A stretch of 33,348 nt of DNA from Prevotella sp. CAG:1031. GTDB lineage: Bacteria; Bacteroidota; Bacteroidia; Bacteroidales; Muribaculaceae. The translations under genes and the position numbers were made by a program. Below the pieces are notes generated by a model. It was not told the DNA's origin and did no database searches. It worked only from the letters and a program-made list of their open reading frames with translations. Shown piece by piece: positions 31,687 through 33,348 of this stretch (positions within the stretch are counted from its first letter, which is position 1; each line of letters begins with the position of its first letter). The stretch is from assembly GCA_000431215.1 (NCBI GenBank), contig HF985615.1:25006-58353 (forward strand), in the 5' to 3' direction.

Positions 31687-32246
31687 TTGATATTGAAGTC
31701 AATGTTGTTTACATACTCGTTCAGGTTCTCTTCGATAATCTGGCGGACGGCAACCTCCACTTCCGGGGAGGTCCCGAGGAATTTGCGCTGCGGTATCCGT
31801 ATCTTGCTGCCCACCCTCATGAGCGCCATCGCTTTCCAGAAGTCTGCCTCACTACTGAGCTGCAGGGTCCGTTTGTCATTGCGTCTTGAACCGTCCTTTT
31901 TGCGTCCGAAGGAGCCAGTGGCGGAATAATATTTATGCCAGAAGAAGCGTTTCATTTTAGCCGTAACGACTATTTCGCCGCCTTCGTTGTGGATAGCTGC
32001 CGCCGGATGGTCGGTCAGGAATACTATGCTGCTGTCCCTCATCTCGCTCCGGATACTCTGCCTCAAGGCCCCGGAGTCAACAAGTATAAGACCGCCAGGC
32101 CGTGTCGGACTCTTGCGCCGCGTCCATTTCTCCGAGAAAAAGCCCTGACGCTCGAAATTCTGGTCGAATTCATCGCCAAGCTCCACCTGTATGTCCCGGA
32201 GTATATGCCCGAATATTTCCCGGATCTGCGCGTCAATGTCTGTCAT
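31683..32246 (-). CDS. Mu gpG-like virion morphogenesis protein (187 aa)
   Basis: Recognisable gpG/phage_tail_S pattern: EKWTRRKSPTRPGGLILVDSGALRQSIRSE (LVDSGALRxS is characteristic), HPAAAIHNEGGEIVVTAKMKRFFW (xIHNxGG), and C-terminal IRIPQRKFLG (IPxRxFLG). The family acts in tail completion and head-tail joining. In Mu, G lies beside F and I. Here it is in the separate minus-strand block with early/middle genes. Its start overlaps the stop of the preceding 85-residue gene by 4 bases. Confidence 0.82.
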   Translation of the reverse strand: MTDIDAQIREIFGHILRDIQVELGDEFDQNFERQGFFSEKWTRRKSPTRPGGLILVDSGALRQSIRSEMRDSSIVFLTDHPAAAIHNEGGEIVVTAKMKRFFWHKYYSATGSFGRKKDGSRRNDKRTLQLSSEADFWKAMALMRVGSKIRIPQRKFLGTSPEVEVAVRQIIEENLNEYVNNIDFNIK

Positions 32247-32500
32247 TTCTCTTGCTTTTTTGAAGGTTCATCGGGCAACAAATCAAAAAGGCTCGGCATG
32301 TCGGACGCCACGACTGGGTTTTCAAGCCCTGCCGTGGCGTTCATCATATTGTAGAAAGAGCGTTCACATATTCCATAAATCGGATATATGTACCGTCGCC
32401 ATATTTCCCGGTTACTCAAGCCGCTTCTGGCGTACCGGTCATATATCCGATTTATTTCTACAACACGCTTTTCATAAGATATGCCGCGCTTTTTTGCCAT
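32243..32500 (-). CDS. Small conserved phage protein with helical repeat (85 aa)
   Basis: Motif YEKRVVEINRIYDRYARSGLSNREIWRRYIYPIYGICERSFYNMM. The distribution of basic and aromatic residues and the SNREIWRRYIYPxYGICERSFYN core look like an HTH that reads DNA. Similar small proteins recur in Bacteroidales Mu-like phages, but no role is known. The C-terminus is acidic and disordered. It starts 6 bases past the stop of the zinc-ribbon gene, and its stop overlaps the gpG-like start. Confidence 0.55.
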   Translation of the reverse strand: MAKKRGISYEKRVVEINRIYDRYARSGLSNREIWRRYIYPIYGICERSFYNMMNATAGLENPVVASDMPSLFDLLPDEPSKKQEK

Positions 32501-32506
32501 TGTCCG

Positions 32507-32713
32507 TTACATGGTTTTAATCGGTCCTCTTGGTTTAGGTCTGTACGGTCTGATGTCAAGAGTCATCTCGCAGCTCACTGTAACCCTGCCACTGCCCTCG
32601 CATTGTGGGCATGGGTCAGGGTAGCGTTTAGGAGCCTCAGTCGCTACGACACCGGTTCCCTTGCACATTCGGCAAAGGGCGACCTTGGGTGGTCTGGTGA
32701 TTGCCTTCTTCAT
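32507..32713 (-). CDS. Small DnaJ-like zinc-ribbon protein (68 aa)
   Basis: ATG at 32713 (MKKAITRPPKVALC) is chosen. The in-frame start at 32764 would reach back into the DUF3164 gene. Two CxxCxGxG motifs are visible: CRMCKGTG (residues ~14-21) and CPQCEGSG (~35-42), the DnaJ central-domain zinc knuckle pair. The C-terminus is basic (DIRPYRPKPRGPIKTM). Small proteins of this kind are common next to early Mu-like genes; a role in binding nucleic acid or protein is guessed. It starts 11 bases past the DUF3164 stop. Confidence 0.65.
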   Translation of the reverse strand: MKKAITRPPKVALCRMCKGTGVVATEAPKRYPDPCPQCEGSGRVTVSCEMTLDIRPYRPKPRGPIKTM

Positions 32714-32724
32714 GGCTCTGCGGA

Positions 32725-33348
32725 TTAGTCCACGTCGGTCATGCCGAGAGGGATGTAACACCATGCGCCTTTGTCGTTCTTGTAGTAGGCGCGTATGAAC
32801 TTCTTGGTGATGGTGGGCTGATACGCCTCCTCGATGATTTTCACGCCCTCGAGGAAACGTTCGTTGCCGCTGTCCTCTGCCATCTTGCGGAGCTGAAGCA
32901 CACGGCTTGCCTTGATGTTGCCCTGGCCGTCACGGCTCAAAAGTCTGAGCACCGCGTTGACGAGTGCTTTTGTCGCATCGTCCTTGGCGAGGCTCTCGAT
33001 GTAGCCCTTTACCATGGCGATGCCGTCTTCCACTGTGTCACGGTAACCGTCGATGGTGTTGGCCCCGAGGATGATGCGCAGGGTGCTGTCGGAGTTGGTG
33101 AACGTGTGGCTGTTCTGCTCGTCACGGGCCACTCCGGTAATCTCGCTCTTCATCTTGAGGATGGCATCGAAATTGCCGAAGACGGTATCCTTGACCAGTT
33201 TGATTTGTTCGCTCAGCTCACGGAGCTGGGGGATGGTGGTGAGGATTTCGTCATCGACCATGCTTGCATAGTCCTGTCGCATCTGCTTGCGCTCCTGCTC
33301 ACGGCGTTTTTTGTCGCGTTCGGCTTTGAAAGCCTCGAATTCCTGACG
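32725..33348 (-). CDS. DUF3164 early Mu-like phage protein, 5' end beyond the window (partial)
   Basis: DUF3164 pattern: an N-terminal coiled coil (EFEAFKAERDKKRREQERKQMRQDY), ISEQIKLVKDTVF-type helix (here LSEQIKLVKDTVFGNFDAILKMKSE), then NADGTLRI-like STLRIILGANTIDGY, and IIEEAYQPTITKKFIRAYYKNDKGAW. The family lies beside the transposase genes A and B of Mu-like phages. The frame is open to the window edge, upstream of the first ATG at 33282, so the true start is outside. It marks the phage's early region and predicts transposase genes just to the right. Confidence 0.82.
   Translation of the reverse strand, partial: RQEFEAFKAERDKKRREQERKQMRQDYASMVDDEILTTIPQLRELSEQIKLVKDTVFGNFDAILKMKSEITGVARDEQNSHTFTNSDSTLRIILGANTIDGYRDTVEDGIAMVKGYIESLAKDDATKALVNAVLRLLSRDGQGNIKASRVLQLRKMAEDSGNERFLEGVKIIEEAYQPTITKKFIRAYYKNDKGAWCYIPLGMTDVD

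Overview
The window is most of a Mu-like (transposable) temperate phage integrated in a Bacteroidales-type genome. The Bacteroidales assignment rests on promoters of the TTTG / TAnnTTTG type, on protein families typical of gut Bacteroidales phages, and on an overall layout resembling Hankyphage-type DGR-carrying Mu-like phages. The phage end lies at about position 214, where it interrupts the 5' part of a host mrr-like restriction gene (1-213). Four ~22-bp-spaced CGAA-CG repeats just inside the end look like transposase-binding sites. The other phage end and the transposase genes are not in the window; they are expected beyond 33348, next to the DUF3164 gene that runs off the right edge.

Layout. 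(a) 478-21031, minus strand, read right to left: prohead protease/scaffold, major capsid, amidase endolysin, overlapping spanin pair, tail tube, frameshifted tail chaperones, tape measure, distal tail protein, tail-tip protein, two small genes, and a 2328-residue tail fibre ending in a DGR variable region. (b) 21032-21200: a divergent control region with a promoter facing each way and two tandem TGCAATGGTTGCA operators between the two -33 boxes. (c) 21201-26347, plus strand: small and large terminase, Mu gp36-like protein, portal, and MuF head protein with a C-terminal toxin-like domain. (d) 26445-28862: a small two-TM membrane protein, the DGR template repeat, a structured spacer, the DGR reverse transcriptase and a downstream hypothetical protein. 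(e) 28863-29057: a large foldback/terminator. (f) 29058-30863: an HTH protein, a thymidylate-synthase-fold enzyme and a DNA adenine methylase. (g) 30959-33348, minus strand: Mu gpG-like and other small middle/late genes, then DUF3164.

How it works together. The reverse transcriptase should copy the template RNA (TR, 26705-26856) with adenine errors into the variable repeat (VR, 546-697) at the 3' end of the tail-fibre gene, altering receptor binding. In this copy TR and VR are identical over 152 bp, so the fibre is in an undiversified state. The TS-fold enzyme and the methylase overlap and probably modify phage DNA or its precursors. Two sites look like -1 programmed frameshifts: portal to MuF, and the tail chaperone.

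The most notable items are the undiversified DGR, the TS homologue whose pyrimidine-selecting Asn is replaced by Asp (suggesting dCMP rather than dUMP), the slippery site plus stem-loop at the portal/MuF junction, and the two-way operator region.
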